A DNA stretch of 64,000 nucleotides from Streptomyces marokkonensis (GTDB lineage: Bacteria; Actinomycetota; Actinomycetes; Streptomycetales; Streptomycetaceae). The notes under the pieces were generated by a model. The model worked only from the letters and a program-made list of their open reading frames with translations, made no database searches and was not told the DNA's origin. Positions 7,521 to 17,580 of this stretch are shown here, in pieces. Position numbers and translations under genes: made by a program. The stretch is from NCBI RefSeq assembly GCF_008312835.1, contig NZ_VSKS01000029.1, positions 1 through 64,000 on the forward strand. Reading direction: 5' to 3'. The stretch's first letter is position 1, and each line of letters begins with the position of its first letter.

Positions 7521-7748
7521 GGGTCGATTGTGTCTCCTCCCCCGCATGCGCACGCGGGTCCCCCCTCCCCCGCCGCGGGCCGTCGCGGCCCTGCGGCTCC
7601 GGGTGAAGCCCCGGGGCCCGGTCGACGGCGTCGGCTCAGCACCGACAACAGCCGGTCGTGCCCCGTCGGATCACGCCCGGCGAAAGCCACGCCGGGAAGC
7701 ACGGGTACCGTCACCGGCGAATCCCCGGAGTTCACCGGAACGTGGAAC

Positions 7749-8720
7749 TCACCTGGCGGGTCCCAGTCCTTCGTCGATGCGGGTGCGCAAGGAGTGCAGT
7801 GCCTGCCTGAGTTCGGCCGGCTCGATGTCCGTGACGTCGGCGTCGAACGTCAGGAGCAGGCCTGCCAGGCCGGCCCACGACCAGGCGCCGAGTGTGAGCC
7901 GGCAGCTGGAGTCGGTGACGTGCTCGACCGTCGATCCGCCGGGGGCGAACCGGGCGACGACGGGTGCGGGCAGTGCGAGGACCGCGGAGCCGCGGCAGGG
8001 CCATTCCGCCGGGGTGTCGCCGCGGTCGTGCGTGCCCATGACGAATGCGACCGGATCGCCGTGCGGGACGTCGCGGCGGTCGAAGGTCCTCCCCGTGGAC
8101 GCGCGTGGTGCGAGGCGGTCGACGCGCAGCGCGCGCCATCGGTCCGCGTCCGGTTCGAACGCGACGAGGTACCACCGTGCCGCCCACACGACGAGGTCGT
8201 GCGGTTCCAGGGTGAGCGTCGTCGGTTCGTCCTCGCCCGTGCAGTCCACGCGGAGGACGTGCCGTCGGTGGATCGCGCCACCGATGACGCCGATGGCCCC
8301 GGCGTCGATGGGCGGTGCGGGGAACTCCCAGTAGTTGCGTGCGGCGGAGACGGTGAACGCCTCGGTGTGGATGCGGCTGCGGGCGGGCATCGCCTGCCGC
8401 AGCGTGGTGAGGGCGCGGGCCGCGTTCTCGCGGATGCCGGACAGGAGGGTGGGGGCGGTCTGGAGAGCGACGGCCACCGCGACGGCCTGGTCCTCGTCGA
8501 AGACGACAGGCGGCAGCCGGGTGGAGCGGCCGAGCCGGTAGCCTCCGCCCACCCCGCGCACGGCCTCGATCTCGTACCCGAGCTCCCTGAGCGTGTCGAT
8601 GTCGCGTCGTACGGTCCGCACGGACGTCCCAAGTCTGGCGGCGAGCTGCTCGGCGGTCAGGGCCGCGCCGGTCCCGAAGATCGACAGGAGCCTCAGCGTC
8701 CGCGCGGAGGTGGCAGCCAT
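7749..8720 (-). CDS. YafY-type HTH/WYL-domain transcriptional regulator
   Basis: A 323-residue regulator. The N-terminus is a DeoR-like winged helix (LRLLSIFGTGAALTAEQLAA then RRDIDTLRELGYEIEAVRGV), followed by a WYL domain. The ligand-binding region shows ARWYLVAFEPDADRWRALRVDRL, close to the family pattern. GGAGGGG lies eight bases before the chosen ATG; an earlier ATG at 8759 adds 13 residues without support. It is divergent from an MFS pump, with about 50 bases between the starts, and is therefore the likely regulator of that pump. WYL regulators often respond to nucleic-acid or small-molecule ligands. Confidence 0.88.
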   Translation of the reverse strand: MAATSARTLRLLSIFGTGAALTAEQLAARLGTSVRTVRRDIDTLRELGYEIEAVRGVGGGYRLGRSTRLPPVVFDEDQAVAVAVALQTAPTLLSGIRENAARALTTLRQAMPARSRIHTEAFTVSAARNYWEFPAPPIDAGAIGVIGGAIHRRHVLRVDCTGEDEPTTLTLEPHDLVVWAARWYLVAFEPDADRWRALRVDRLAPRASTGRTFDRRDVPHGDPVAFVMGTHDRGDTPAEWPCRGSAVLALPAPVVARFAPGGSTVEHVTDSSCRLTLGAWSWAGLAGLLLTFDADVTDIEPAELRQALHSLRTRIDEGLGPAR

Positions 8721-8773
8721 CGCTCGTTCCCCTCCGCCATTGCGGTCACTCGACGGCAACTATAGCTGTCAAC
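8721..8773. promoter_or_regulatory. Divergent promoter region, WYL regulator / MFS pump
   Basis: The gap carries TATAGC (8761-8766), a plausible -10 for the pump gene placed seven bases before its GTG, so the pump mRNA may be leaderless; no Shine-Dalgarno sequence is present. On the minus strand a TTGACA hexamer overlaps the same site and may be the -35 of the regulator gene, so the two transcription units would compete. Confidence 0.45.
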
Positions 8774-10264
8774 GTGGCCGCCATGACCGCTTCACGAATC
8801 CGTCAGGAGGGGGCACACGCACCCGTCACCTCCTCACCGCTCGTCTCCGGCGCAAGCGCGGGCACGGCGCTCCTGGTGGTGCTCTTCGGCTCCTTCCTGG
8901 ACCTTCTCGACGCGACCATCGTGACCGTCGCGGCCCCTGCGATCGCCCAGGACCTGGGGGCCGGCGCCGCCCAGATCCAGTGGATGATCGCCGCCTACGT
9001 CCTGGCCCTGGGTGCGGGCCTGATCACCGGCGGACGGCTCGGTGACCAGTACGGCCGCAAGCGCCTGTTCATGGTCGGGCTGGCCGGGTTCATGCTCACC
9101 TCCGCACTCTGTGCGCTGGCCACCGGTCCGGGAATGCTCATCGGCATGCGCGCCGTGCAGGGACTGACGGCGGGCATCATGGTCCCGCAGGTGTTCGGAA
9201 TCATCCGGGCCTCGTTCGCTCCCGGCGAGCGGGCCAAGGCGTTCGGCGCCTATGGGGCCGTCCAGGGTCTCGCCTCGGTCGCGGGGCCGCTGCTGGGCGG
9301 ACTGCTCGTCGATGCCGACCTGTTCGGACTGGGATGGCGCACGATCTTCTGGATCAACGTGCCCGTCTCGGTCCTGGCGCTCGTCATCGGCGCGAAGGCC
9401 CTGCCGGAATCCCGCTCCGCCTCGACCGCGCGGCTGGACCTCCTGGGCGCGCTGCTCTCGGCCTCGGGCATCCTCCTCCTGCTGCTCCCGATCATCCAGA
9501 CCGAGACCTGGGGATGGAGCGCTGCCAGTTACGCCCTCCTCGCCGCCGGCGTCATCGTGCTGGCGCTCTTCCTCGCCCACGAGCGCCGCCTGACCGGACG
9601 CGGGAGCGAACCCGTCTTCGATCCGGATCTGCTCCGCATCCGCGCCTTCTCGGTCGGCCTGGGCGCGTCCGTGCTCTTCTTCGGCGGCCTCGGGGCGTTC
9701 TTCCTCACGCTGTCGGTCTACCTCCAGGTCGGTACCGGCCGCAGCGCCTGGGAGACCGGCCTGGTGATCCTGCCCTACGCGTTCGGCTCGATCATCACCT
9801 CAGGACTCGGAGTCGCTCTCGCCACCAGGGCCGGGAGAGCCTTGCTGATCACCGGCTCACTCACCATCGCCGCGTCCCAGTGCGTCCTGTGGGTGGTCGT
9901 CAGGGACGGCGACGATCCCGGATACTGGCCGCTCGCCCTCGCCCTTCTCATCGGCGGCCTGGGGCTCGGTCTTGCCGCCCCCGTCCTCGTCGGCGTTGTC
10001 CTCGCCGGCGTCCCCGGACGCAGCGCGGGCGCCGCGGGCGGTGTGCTCTCCACCGTCAACCAGATCGGCGCCGCCATCGGCATCGCCGCTCTGGGGACGG
10101 TCTTCTTCACCGCCGTCACCGGGTCGGCGACCGGCACACCGGGTGTGGCCGACTACGGTCACGCGCTCGGCATCGTCCTCGTCGTCTCCGCGGTGCTCTA
10201 TGTCGTGGCGGCGCTCGTGATGCTCGCGCTCCCCGGGACCGCGGACGGGACCGCCGACCGGTGA
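8774..10264 (+). CDS. MFS drug transporter, DHA2 (EmrB/QacA) family
   Basis: A 496-residue membrane protein with about 14 membrane segments. Family motifs are present: LDATIVTVAAPAIAQDL in helix 1, GGRLGDQYGRKRLFMVG as motif A, and GxRAVQGLTAGIM-like sequence as motif B. These proton antiporters expel drugs, dyes or secondary metabolites. GTG was chosen because a -10 element sits seven bases upstream; an ATG three codons later is possible. Divergent from a WYL regulator. The substrate cannot be inferred. Confidence 0.92.
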   Translation: MAAMTASRIRQEGAHAPVTSSPLVSGASAGTALLVVLFGSFLDLLDATIVTVAAPAIAQDLGAGAAQIQWMIAAYVLALGAGLITGGRLGDQYGRKRLFMVGLAGFMLTSALCALATGPGMLIGMRAVQGLTAGIMVPQVFGIIRASFAPGERAKAFGAYGAVQGLASVAGPLLGGLLVDADLFGLGWRTIFWINVPVSVLALVIGAKALPESRSASTARLDLLGALLSASGILLLLLPIIQTETWGWSAASYALLAAGVIVLALFLAHERRLTGRGSEPVFDPDLLRIRAFSVGLGASVLFFGGLGAFFLTLSVYLQVGTGRSAWETGLVILPYAFGSIITSGLGVALATRAGRALLITGSLTIAASQCVLWVVVRDGDDPGYWPLALALLIGGLGLGLAAPVLVGVVLAGVPGRSAGAAGGVLSTVNQIGAAIGIAALGTVFFTAVTGSATGTPGVADYGHALGIVLVVSAVLYVVAALVMLALPGTADGTADR

Positions 10265-10310
10265 ACCCGGGCCGGCCTCCCTCCGCCGGCGTCTTCCCGG
10301 CGGAGGGAGG

Positions 10311-10640
10311 TCAAGAGCAGCGGGAGGCGACGTACCCGTCGCTGCCGGTGCGGACGTACGCGTCGGAGACGTACTGGCCGCTGCCGATGTTGTCCCAGAT
10401 GTTCGAGGTGCCGTACGGGCCCGACACCCAGGTGCCCGGCGTCTGGCAGTGGATCGAGACCCAGGCGCCCTCGGCCAGGACCCGCACGACCGGGTAGCCG
10501 GTGCCGGGACCGCTGCGGACGTTGAGCCGGTAGCCCGGCGCCACCGGGTAGGAGACCGCGGCCGCGGCCGCCGTGGTGATCGCCTCCGTGGCCCCCTTCT
10601 CGTCCCCGCCCGCGATCTCCCGGTTCTGGTCGACAGACAT
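10311..10640 (-). CDS. Small bacterial SH3-domain protein
   Basis: A 109-residue protein preceded by GGGGGAGG seven bases before ATG. After about 35 residues comes an SH3b domain: YRLNVRSGPGTGYPVVRVL, then WVSIHCQTPGTWVSG and a YVSDAYVRTGSDGYV terminus, closely like the SH3 proteins common in Streptomyces. These domains usually bind cell-wall peptides, but no classical signal peptide is seen, so location is uncertain. Two cysteines near the C-terminus could form a disulfide. Monocistronic, with a hairpin in its upstream region. Confidence 0.8.
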   Translation of the reverse strand: MSVDQNREIAGGDEKGATEAITTAAAAAVSYPVAPGYRLNVRSGPGTGYPVVRVLAEGAWVSIHCQTPGTWVSGPYGTSNIWDNIGSGQYVSDAYVRTGSDGYVASRCS

Positions 10641-10660
10641 GAAAAAACCTCCCCCGTCGC

Positions 10661-10681
10661 ACCCCACGACTGTCGTGGGGT
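10661..10681. promoter_or_regulatory. Inverted repeat upstream of the SH3 gene
   Basis: ACCCCACGA (10661-10669) and TCGTGGGGT (10673-10681) are perfect reverse complements around CTG. The element lies about 20 bases upstream of the SH3-protein ATG, between it and the divergent kinase gene. It could be an operator or a 5'-UTR hairpin. Confidence 0.45.
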
Positions 10682-10823
10682 CACGTTGATTCCCCTGGAA
10701 CAAGCCATGAAACACCAGTTCGCCACTCGCACGCGGAGGCGGGCAAGCCGCCTCGGTCCCGCACGCGCCATCGACTAGGCTCCGAGCGTCGCGCGCGCGG
10801 ACGAACAGCACGGGGGTGGTTCC

Positions 10824-12923
10824 ATGGCGCCGCAGCGGAACATCGGAGCGGGCGCGGAAGCGGAACTTCCGGAGTACGCCGGTCACTACCGTCTGGAGTC
10901 CTGTCTGGGCTCGGGTGGCATGGGCGTCGTGCATCTGGCCCGGAGTACCTCCGGGATGCGGGTCGCGGTGAAGGTGGTGCACGCCCGGTACGCCATGGAC
11001 CCCGAGTTCAGGGGGCGGTTCCGGCAGGAGGTGGCGGCGGCGCGGCGGGTGAGCGGGGCGTTCACGGCGCCGGTCGTGGACGCCGATCCGGAGGGCGGGC
11101 GACCGTGGATGGCCACCCTGTACATCCCCGGTCCTACGCTCTCCGAGCGGGTCAAGCGGAACGGACCCCTGGACCCGGACCAGGCGCGCCGGCTGATGGC
11201 CGGGCTCGCGGAGGCGCTGCGTGACATCCACCGGGTCGGGGTCGTGCACCGGGACCTGAAGCCGAGCAACGTCCTGCTCGCCGAGGACGGGCCGAAGGTC
11301 ATCGACTTCGGCATTTCCCGGCCAAGGGACAGCGAACTGCGGACCGAGACGGGGAAGTTGATCGGTACGCCGCCGTTCATGGCGCCCGAGCAGTTCCGCC
11401 GGCCCCGCGAGGTGGGCCCCGCGGCCGACGTGTTCGCCCTCGGCTCGCTCATGGTGCACGCGACGACGGGGCGCGGTCCGTTCGACTCCGACAGCCCGTA
11501 CGTCGTCGCCTACCAGGTCGTGCACGACGAGCCCGACCTGACCGGCGTCCCGGAGTCGCTCGCGCCGCTGGTGCTGCGGTGTCTCGCCAAGGAGCCCGAC
11601 GACCGGCCCACGCCGGACGAGCTGATGCGGGAGCTGCGGTCGGTGGCGGCGGCGTACGACACGCAGGTGTTCGTACCGGCGCAGCGGACGCGGGAGCCGC
11701 GGGAGGAGAGCGCGCCGGAGCCTTCGGCGGACGCACCCGCGCGGCGTCTCGGCAGGCGCACTCTTCTGGTGGCCGGGGTGCTCTGCCTCGCCGTGCTCGG
11801 CGGGCTCACGGCGCTTCAGGTGTCCGGCGGCACGGAACCGGCACGGAGGACCACCGCCGCACAGAGCACGCCGGGCGGCTTCGGCGTGTGGGAGGCGGAG
11901 CCCGTCCCCGAGGGCGGCGGCATGCCCCAGTGCTCGTACGGAACGCGTCGGCTGCTGTGCGCGCTGCCCGGTTCGGTCCTCGCCCTCGATCCGGCCGACG
12001 GCCGCACGCTGTGGCGGCACGGGGTCGAGGGGACCACCCGGAGCGAACCGCCGGTCGTGTCGGGTGGCCTCGTCCAGCCCTCCCTCGACCGGATCGGTGA
12101 CCTGGAGGCGCTCGACCCGGCCACGGGCGAGCCGGTGTGGCGGCAGGACGCGCCCCGGTACGACGGAGTGCGGGCGGTCGGCGGCATGCTCCTGCTGACC
12201 CGCGCCGACGGGACGGTCACGGGCGTGGACGCCGCCTCGGGCGAGACCAGGTGGTCACGCCGGATTCCCGGGCAGGCCGTGCCGTACTTCTCCTCGTTCG
12301 CCGGGGAGCGCGGGGAGCCGGCGGCGTACGCGACGAGTCCGTCCGGGGACGGGAGCGGGACCCGGGTCACCGCGGTGGATCCGGCGACGGGCGACGTGCG
12401 GTGGGACGCGGAGCTGGAGGGGTCACTGACACCCGTGGGAGCGGCGGACGGGGCCGTGTACCTCGTCGCCGGCGGCGAGGTGTACGGGGACGCGACGGCC
12501 GTGCTCCGCTACACGCCCGGCACCGGGGACACCCGCCGGGTGACGCTGCCCGTGCCGGTCGCGCAGGCGCAGGCCGGAGTGCACGGGGACACCGTCCACC
12601 TCATGGGTGCGGGCGGATCGCTGGTGGCCGTCGACATGGCGGCGGGGAAGCAGCGGTGGCGGCTGGAGACGGGCGTGAGCCGGGGCTCGGAGCCCGTCTC
12701 CGACGGACGGCGCGTGTACGTCACCGCGCCCGACGGGCGGCTGCTGGGCGTCGACGCCCGCCGGGGGAAGCTCCTCGGGCAGACCCGGCCGCGGCTCGGC
12801 GCCGGCTCCGACCGTGTCCCCGCCGCGCTGCCCGCGCCCGTGCTCGCGGGCGGCCACGTCTACGCGGGCGCGCCCGACGGGACCGTGTTCGGCGTGACGG
12901 GGAGCGATCCGGCGGGCTGGTGA
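10824..12923 (+). CDS. Membrane Ser/Thr protein kinase with PQQ-like propeller (AfsK-like)
   Basis: A 699-residue Hanks-type kinase. The glycine loop is LGSGGMGVVHLA (28-39), the ATP lysine is Lys50, the catalytic loop is VVHRDLKPSNVLL with Asp144, and the metal-binding DFG is intact (IDFGISRP). An APE-equivalent MAPEQF follows. Residues about 313-331 form one membrane span (TLLVAGVLCLAVLGGLTALQ). The remaining 360 residues are PQQ-type beta-propeller repeats (LALDPADGRTLWR, VTAVDPATGDVRWDA, VAVDMAAGKQRWRL), extracytoplasmic by topology. This is the architecture of AfsK and related sensor kinases. It probably senses an external ligand; the signal is unknown. Confidence 0.92.
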   Translation: MAPQRNIGAGAEAELPEYAGHYRLESCLGSGGMGVVHLARSTSGMRVAVKVVHARYAMDPEFRGRFRQEVAAARRVSGAFTAPVVDADPEGGRPWMATLYIPGPTLSERVKRNGPLDPDQARRLMAGLAEALRDIHRVGVVHRDLKPSNVLLAEDGPKVIDFGISRPRDSELRTETGKLIGTPPFMAPEQFRRPREVGPAADVFALGSLMVHATTGRGPFDSDSPYVVAYQVVHDEPDLTGVPESLAPLVLRCLAKEPDDRPTPDELMRELRSVAAAYDTQVFVPAQRTREPREESAPEPSADAPARRLGRRTLLVAGVLCLAVLGGLTALQVSGGTEPARRTTAAQSTPGGFGVWEAEPVPEGGGMPQCSYGTRRLLCALPGSVLALDPADGRTLWRHGVEGTTRSEPPVVSGGLVQPSLDRIGDLEALDPATGEPVWRQDAPRYDGVRAVGGMLLLTRADGTVTGVDAASGETRWSRRIPGQAVPYFSSFAGERGEPAAYATSPSGDGSGTRVTAVDPATGDVRWDAELEGSLTPVGAADGAVYLVAGGEVYGDATAVLRYTPGTGDTRRVTLPVPVAQAQAGVHGDTVHLMGAGGSLVAVDMAAGKQRWRLETGVSRGSEPVSDGRRVYVTAPDGRLLGVDARRGKLLGQTRPRLGAGSDRVPAALPAPVLAGGHVYAGAPDGTVFGVTGSDPAGW

Positions 12924-12936
12924 CCCCGACGGGCGG

Positions 12937-14790
12937 TCAGCCCAGCTTGCTGACGTCCCGCACCGCGCCCTTGTCCGCGCTCGTCGCCATCGCGGCGTAC
13001 GCCTTCAGCGCCGCCGAGACCTTGCGGTCGCGGTTCCTCGGGGCGTACCGGCCGTTCAGGGCCTGCTCGCGGCGGGCCAGTTCCGCCTCGTCGACCAGCA
13101 GCTCGATCGAGCGGTTCGGGATGTCGATGCGGATGCGGTCGCCGTCCTCGACGAGGGCGATGGTGCCGCCGGAGGCCGCCTCCGGGGAGGCGTGGCCGAT
13201 GGACAGGCCGGAGGTACCGCCGGAGAAGCGGCCGTCGGTGATCAGGGCGCAGGCCTTTCCGAGGCCGCGGCTCTTCAGGTACGACGTCGGGTAGAGCATC
13301 TCCTGCATGCCGGGGCCGCCCTTGGGACCCTCGTAGCGGATGACGACCACGTCGCCCTCCTTGACCTGCTGGGTGAGGATCTTCTGGACGGCCTCCTCCT
13401 GCGACTCGCAGACGACCGCCGGGCCCTCGAAGGTCCAGATGGACTCGTCGACGCCGGCCGTCTTGACCACGCAGCCGTCGACCGCGAGGTTGCCGCGCAG
13501 GACGGCGAGGCCGCCGTCCTCGGAGTAGGCGTGCTCGGCGGAGCGGATGCAGCCGCCCTCGGCGTCCTCGTCCAGGGAGTCCCAGCGCTCGGACTGGGAG
13601 AAGGCCTCCGCCGACCTCACGCATCCGGGCGCGGCGTGCCACAGCTCGACCGCCTCCCGCGAGGGGGAGCCGCCGCGGATGTCCCAGGTCTTGAGCCAGT
13701 CCGCCAGGGACGGGCTGTGGACGGAGTGGACGTCCTCGTTGAGGAGTCCCGCGCGGTGCAGTTCGCCCAGCAGCGCGGGGATGCCGCCCGCGCGGTGCAC
13801 GTCCTCCATGTAGTAGGTGCGGTCCTTGGCGACGTTGGGGGCGACCTTGGCCAGGCAGGGGACGCGGCGCGAGAGGGCGTCCATCTCGGTGAGGCCGAAG
13901 GGCACCTCCGCCTCCTGGGCCGCGGCCAGCAGGTGCAGGATCGTGTTGGTGGAGCCGCCCATCGCGATGTCGAGCGCCATGGCGTTCTCGAAGGCCGAGG
14001 CGGTGGCGATGTTGCGGGGCAGGACCGAGTCGTCGTCCTGCTCGTAGTAGCGGCGGGTCAGGTCCATGACCGTCTGCGCGGCGTTCTCGTAGAGCGCCTT
14101 GCGGGCGGTGTGGGTGGCCAGGACCGAGCCGTTCCCGGGGAGGGAGAGGCCGATGGCCTCGGTGAGGCAGTTCATCGAGTTGGCGGTGAACATGCCGGAA
14201 CAGGAGCCACAGGTCGGACAGGCGTTCTCCTCGATGCGCAGGACGTCCGCGTCGGAGACCTTGTCGTTGGCCGCCTCGACCATGGCGTCGACCAGGTCCA
14301 GCGTGCGGACCGTGCCGTCCACCAGGGTGGCGCGGCCGGACTCCATCGGGCCCCCGGAGACGAAGACCGCGGGGATGTTCAGCCGCAGGGCCGCGTTGAG
14401 CATGCCCGGGGTGATCTTGTCGCAGTTGGAGATGCAGATCAGGGCGTCCGCGCGGTGTGCCTCGACCATGTACTCCACGCTGTCCGCGATCAGGTCGCGG
14501 GAGGGCAGGGAGTACAGCATGCCGCCGTGGCCCATGGCGATGCCGTCGTCGACGGCGATGGTGTTGAACTCGCGCGGGATGCCGCCGGCCGCGGTCACCG
14601 CCTCGCTGACGATCCGGCCGACCGGGGCGAGGTGGGTGTGGCCGGGGACGAACTCCGTGAAGCTGTTGGCGACCGCGATGATCGGCTTCCGCCCGATGTC
14701 CGCACCGGGTACACCGGAGGCGCGCATCAGGGCGCGGGCGCCCGCCATGTTGCGGCCGTGGGTGACTGTGCGGGACCTCAGTTCGGGCAT
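12937..14790 (-). CDS. ilvD: Dihydroxy-acid dehydratase
   Basis: A 617-residue iron-sulfur dehydratase that converts dihydroxy-acids to 2-keto acids in valine, isoleucine and pantothenate synthesis. Cluster and active-site regions are intact: [26 protein letters not shown], and [17 protein letters not shown]. Length matches the ilvD/edd family type. An AAGGAG site lies nine bases before ATG, and a TACGCT -10 candidate lies further upstream. Its 2-ketoisovalerate product also feeds pantothenate synthesis, to which panC in this window belongs. Confidence 0.97.
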   Translation of the reverse strand: MPELRSRTVTHGRNMAGARALMRASGVPGADIGRKPIIAVANSFTEFVPGHTHLAPVGRIVSEAVTAAGGIPREFNTIAVDDGIAMGHGGMLYSLPSRDLIADSVEYMVEAHRADALICISNCDKITPGMLNAALRLNIPAVFVSGGPMESGRATLVDGTVRTLDLVDAMVEAANDKVSDADVLRIEENACPTCGSCSGMFTANSMNCLTEAIGLSLPGNGSVLATHTARKALYENAAQTVMDLTRRYYEQDDDSVLPRNIATASAFENAMALDIAMGGSTNTILHLLAAAQEAEVPFGLTEMDALSRRVPCLAKVAPNVAKDRTYYMEDVHRAGGIPALLGELHRAGLLNEDVHSVHSPSLADWLKTWDIRGGSPSREAVELWHAAPGCVRSAEAFSQSERWDSLDEDAEGGCIRSAEHAYSEDGGLAVLRGNLAVDGCVVKTAGVDESIWTFEGPAVVCESQEEAVQKILTQQVKEGDVVVIRYEGPKGGPGMQEMLYPTSYLKSRGLGKACALITDGRFSGGTSGLSIGHASPEAASGGTIALVEDGDRIRIDIPNRSIELLVDEAELARREQALNGRYAPRNRDRKVSAALKAYAAMATSADKGAVRDVSKLG

Positions 14791-14925
14791 CGTCGCTCGC
14801 TCCTTCGGAGAGTAATGACTGTCGTCGAGCGTACGCCGGTCATTCAGAGGGTGGGACGAGGTGTCCGGAATGCGGGACGAATGTCTCGCGCACGCCGGGG
14901 TCCGCGCGCCCCCGGAGGGGTGTTG

Positions 14926-15573
14926 TCAGCGGCCGGTCAGGTGTCCCTGCACCACCGGGGCCACCCGTCTGATGATCTGCTCGGCATCGGCCGAGGCCAG
15001 CGGCTCCACCTTGATCACGTACCGGACCATCGCGATGCCGACCAGCTGGGCCGCGGCCAGCTCGGCGCGCAGTTCCGCGTCCGGGAGGTCGAGCCGTCCG
15101 GCGATACGGCGCAGCAGCTGGCCGGCGATCAGGCGGCGGAAGACCCCGGCCGCGGTCTCGTTGTTCACGGCGGAGCGGACGATCGCGAGCAGCGGGGCCC
15201 GCGTGACGGGGCTCTCCCAGAGTCCGATGATCATGCGGGTCATCCGCTCGCCCACCTCGTCGAGCGGCCCTTCGAGAACCGTGTCCCGCGCGGTGAACGC
15301 CGGTGCGAAGGCGACCTCGACGGCGGCCTCGAACACCTGCTCCTTGGTGCCGAAGTAGTGGTGCACCAGCGCGGAGTCGACCCCGGCCGACTTGGCGATC
15401 CCCCGGACGGACGTCTTCTCGTACCCCCGTGCGGAGAACTCCTCCCGGGCCGCGTCGAGGATGCGGTCCCGGGTGCCGGCCGATTCCGTACCAGGAGGAC
15501 GGCCGCGGCGCCGGGTGGTGCCGTCCCCCCGCGCGGAGGCGCCCGGGCCGTCGCTCGCGGCGATGCCGGTCAC
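14926..15573 (-). CDS. TetR-family transcriptional regulator
   Basis: A 215-residue TetR protein. A basic N-terminal arm ([10 protein letters not shown]) precedes the helix-turn-helix: [40 protein letters not shown]. The C-terminal ligand domain has the TetR_C pattern with [21 protein letters not shown]. Its start overlaps the stop of the upstream TIM-barrel gene by four bases (GTGA), so the two are translationally coupled and the regulator probably controls that small operon and perhaps targets elsewhere. Confidence 0.9.
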   Translation of the reverse strand: MTGIAASDGPGASARGDGTTRRRGRPPGTESAGTRDRILDAAREEFSARGYEKTSVRGIAKSAGVDSALVHHYFGTKEQVFEAAVEVAFAPAFTARDTVLEGPLDEVGERMTRMIIGLWESPVTRAPLLAIVRSAVNNETAAGVFRRLIAGQLLRRIAGRLDLPDAELRAELAAAQLVGIAMVRYVIKVEPLASADAEQIIRRVAPVVQGHLTGR

Positions 15574-16403
15574 CGCCGGGGCACCCGGATCCGGGAGGAG
15601 GCCAGGTGCAGGCGGGCGAACGCCAGCGCCTCGGCCAGATCGGCCTCGCGCTCCGCGCTCGACATGGCCCGGCGGGTGTTGACCTCGATGACGACATGGC
15701 CGTCGAAACCGCTCGACGCGAGGCGCTCCAGCACCTCGGCGCAGGGCTGGTCGCCGCGGCCCGGCACCAGGTGCTCGTCCTTGGCGGAGCCCTTGCCGTC
15801 GGCGAGGTGGACGTGGCCGAGGCGGTCGCCCATGCGGTCGATCATCTGCAGGGTGTCGGTGCGCGCGGTCGAGGCGTGGCTGAGGTCGATCGTGAAGTGG
15901 CGGTAGTCCTCTTTGGTGACGTCCCAGTCGGGGGCGTACGCCAGCATCTCGCGGTCGCGGTAGCGCCAGGGGTACATGTTCTCGACGGCGAACCGCACGT
16001 CCGTCTCGTTCGCCATCCGCCAGATGCCGTCCACGAAGTCACGCGCGTACTGCCGCTGCCAGCGGAAGGGGGGATGGACGACGACCGTCCCCGCGCCGAG
16101 CTTCTCGGCGGCGGCCCGGGCCCGCTGGAGCTTGGTCCAGGGGTCGGTGGACCACACGCGCTGCGTGATGAGCAGGCAGGGCGCGTGAACGGCCAGGACG
16201 GGGATGCGGTGGTAGTCGCTGAGTCTGCGCAGTGCCTCGATGTCCTGGCTGACCGGATCGGTCCACACCATGACCTCGACGCCGTCGTACCCGAGGCGCG
16301 CGGCGATCTCGAAGGCCGTCGCCGTCGACTCCGGGTAGACGGAGGCCGTCGACAGGGCGACCTTCGCATCCGGGATGCGGACTACGTCCCTTGCTTCTGA
16401 CAC
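15570..16403 (-). CDS. Sugar phosphate isomerase/epimerase-like TIM-barrel protein
   Basis: A 277-residue xylose isomerase-like (AP endonuclease 2 superfamily) protein. Metal-ligand type motifs are visible: [53 protein letters not shown] and HVVIEVNT. These spaced Glu, His and Asp residues match the trinuclear metal site of the superfamily. No upstream ATG exists in this frame close to the conserved start, so a GTG was chosen, with a rather close GAGG. The reaction is unknown. First gene of a two-gene unit with a TetR regulator. Confidence 0.82.
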   Translation of the reverse strand: MSEARDVVRIPDAKVALSTASVYPESTATAFEIAARLGYDGVEVMVWTDPVSQDIEALRRLSDYHRIPVLAVHAPCLLITQRVWSTDPWTKLQRARAAAEKLGAGTVVVHPPFRWQRQYARDFVDGIWRMANETDVRFAVENMYPWRYRDREMLAYAPDWDVTKEDYRHFTIDLSHASTARTDTLQMIDRMGDRLGHVHLADGKGSAKDEHLVPGRGDQPCAEVLERLASSGFDGHVVIEVNTRRAMSSAEREADLAEALAFARLHLASSRIRVPRR

Positions 16404-16554
16404 GAGCCTCAGGTTACGGGGTGCGGTCGGGTCGGTGCGGGGTGCCCGTTGGCCGTTGTGGTGATTGCCATAGGCGGGTGCGGGGTCCCGCGCGGCCCCC
16501 GCGCCCGCGCGGCGGGGGCCGCGCACCGGCACGGCCGCGGGCCCTCCGGAGGCC

Positions 16555-17487
16555 CTATCCCTGGCCCATGTGGTCCAGGCGGCGGAGGATGACGCCCTCC
16601 CGCAGGGCCCAGGGGCAGATCTCCAGGCGCTCCACGCCGAACAGGTCCATCGCGCCCTCCGCGACCAGGGCCCCGGCGAGCAGCTGGCCCGCGCGGGCCT
16701 CGGAGACTCCGGGGAGCTCGGCGCGCTCGGCGGCGGTCATGGCGGCGAGCCTCGGCACCCAGGCCTCCAGCGACTCCCGTTTCAGCTCGCGCTGGACGTA
16801 CAGGCCCTCGGCGGAGCGGGCGGCGCCGGCCAGCCGGGCGAGCTGCTTGAAGGTCTTGGAGGTGGCCACCACGTGGTCGGGGGCGCCGAGGCGGATGAAG
16901 TCCCCGACGGTGCGGGCGATCTCGGTGCGCACATGGCGGCGCAGCGCGCGGACGTCCTCCGGCTCGGGCGGGTCGCCGGGCAGCCAGCCGGCGGTGAGGC
17001 GGCCGGCGCCGAGCGGCAGCGACACCGCGGTGTCGGGCTCCTCGTCGAGGCCGTAGGCGATCTCCAGGGATCCGCCGCCGATGTCGATGACGAGCAGTTT
17101 CCCGGCCGACCAGCCGTACCAGCGGCGGGCGGCGAGGAAGGTGAGGCGGGCCTCCTCCTCACCGCTGAGCACCCGGAGCTCGACCCCGGTCTCCTCGCGC
17201 ACCCGCGCGAGCACGTCGTCGGCGTTGCCCGCCTCGCGCACCGCCGAGGTCGCGAACGGCAGCAGCTCCTCGACGCCCTTGTCCTCGGCGGCCTGGAGCG
17301 CCTCGTGGACGACCGCGATCAGTCTGTCCACCCCGTCGGGGCCGATGGCCCCGCCGTCGTCGAGGAGCTGGGCGAGGCGCAGTTCGGCCTTGTGAGAGTG
17401 CGCGGGCAGCGGGCACGCGCCGGGGTGCGCGTCCACCACCAGCAAGTGCACCGTGTTCGAACCCACGTCGAGGACACCGAGTCTCAT
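16555..17487 (-). CDS. ppx: Exopolyphosphatase/guanosine pentaphosphatase family protein
   Basis: A 310-residue Ppx/GppA protein of the actin-like ATPase fold. Phosphate-binding loops are [14 protein letters not shown] at the N-terminus and [16 protein letters not shown] near residue 140. It hydrolyses terminal phosphate from inorganic polyphosphate or pppGpp, so it may affect the stringent response. The protein lacks the long C-terminal HD extension of E. coli Ppx and is the short type typical of actinobacteria. Divergent from the Cys-rich protein gene with about 90 bases between. Confidence 0.9.
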   Translation of the reverse strand: MRLGVLDVGSNTVHLLVVDAHPGACPLPAHSHKAELRLAQLLDDGGAIGPDGVDRLIAVVHEALQAAEDKGVEELLPFATSAVREAGNADDVLARVREETGVELRVLSGEEEARLTFLAARRWYGWSAGKLLVIDIGGGSLEIAYGLDEEPDTAVSLPLGAGRLTAGWLPGDPPEPEDVRALRRHVRTEIARTVGDFIRLGAPDHVVATSKTFKQLARLAGAARSAEGLYVQRELKRESLEAWVPRLAAMTAAERAELPGVSEARAGQLLAGALVAEGAMDLFGVERLEICPWALREGVILRRLDHMGQG

Positions 17488-17580
17488 GTACGGAACGCTA
17501 CTGCCCGCAGCGCCGTGTCGTGCCCTGTCTGCGGCGGCGGGCCGGTCCCGGACGGGGTGCGGGCGACTTACCCTGGACGG

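Noticed and set aside
13192-15906. Very long plus-strand open frame across ilvD, TetR and the isomerase-like gene
   Set aside because: Shadow frame of three confident minus-strand genes; composition is Gly/Val/Asp-rich with no recognisable motif.
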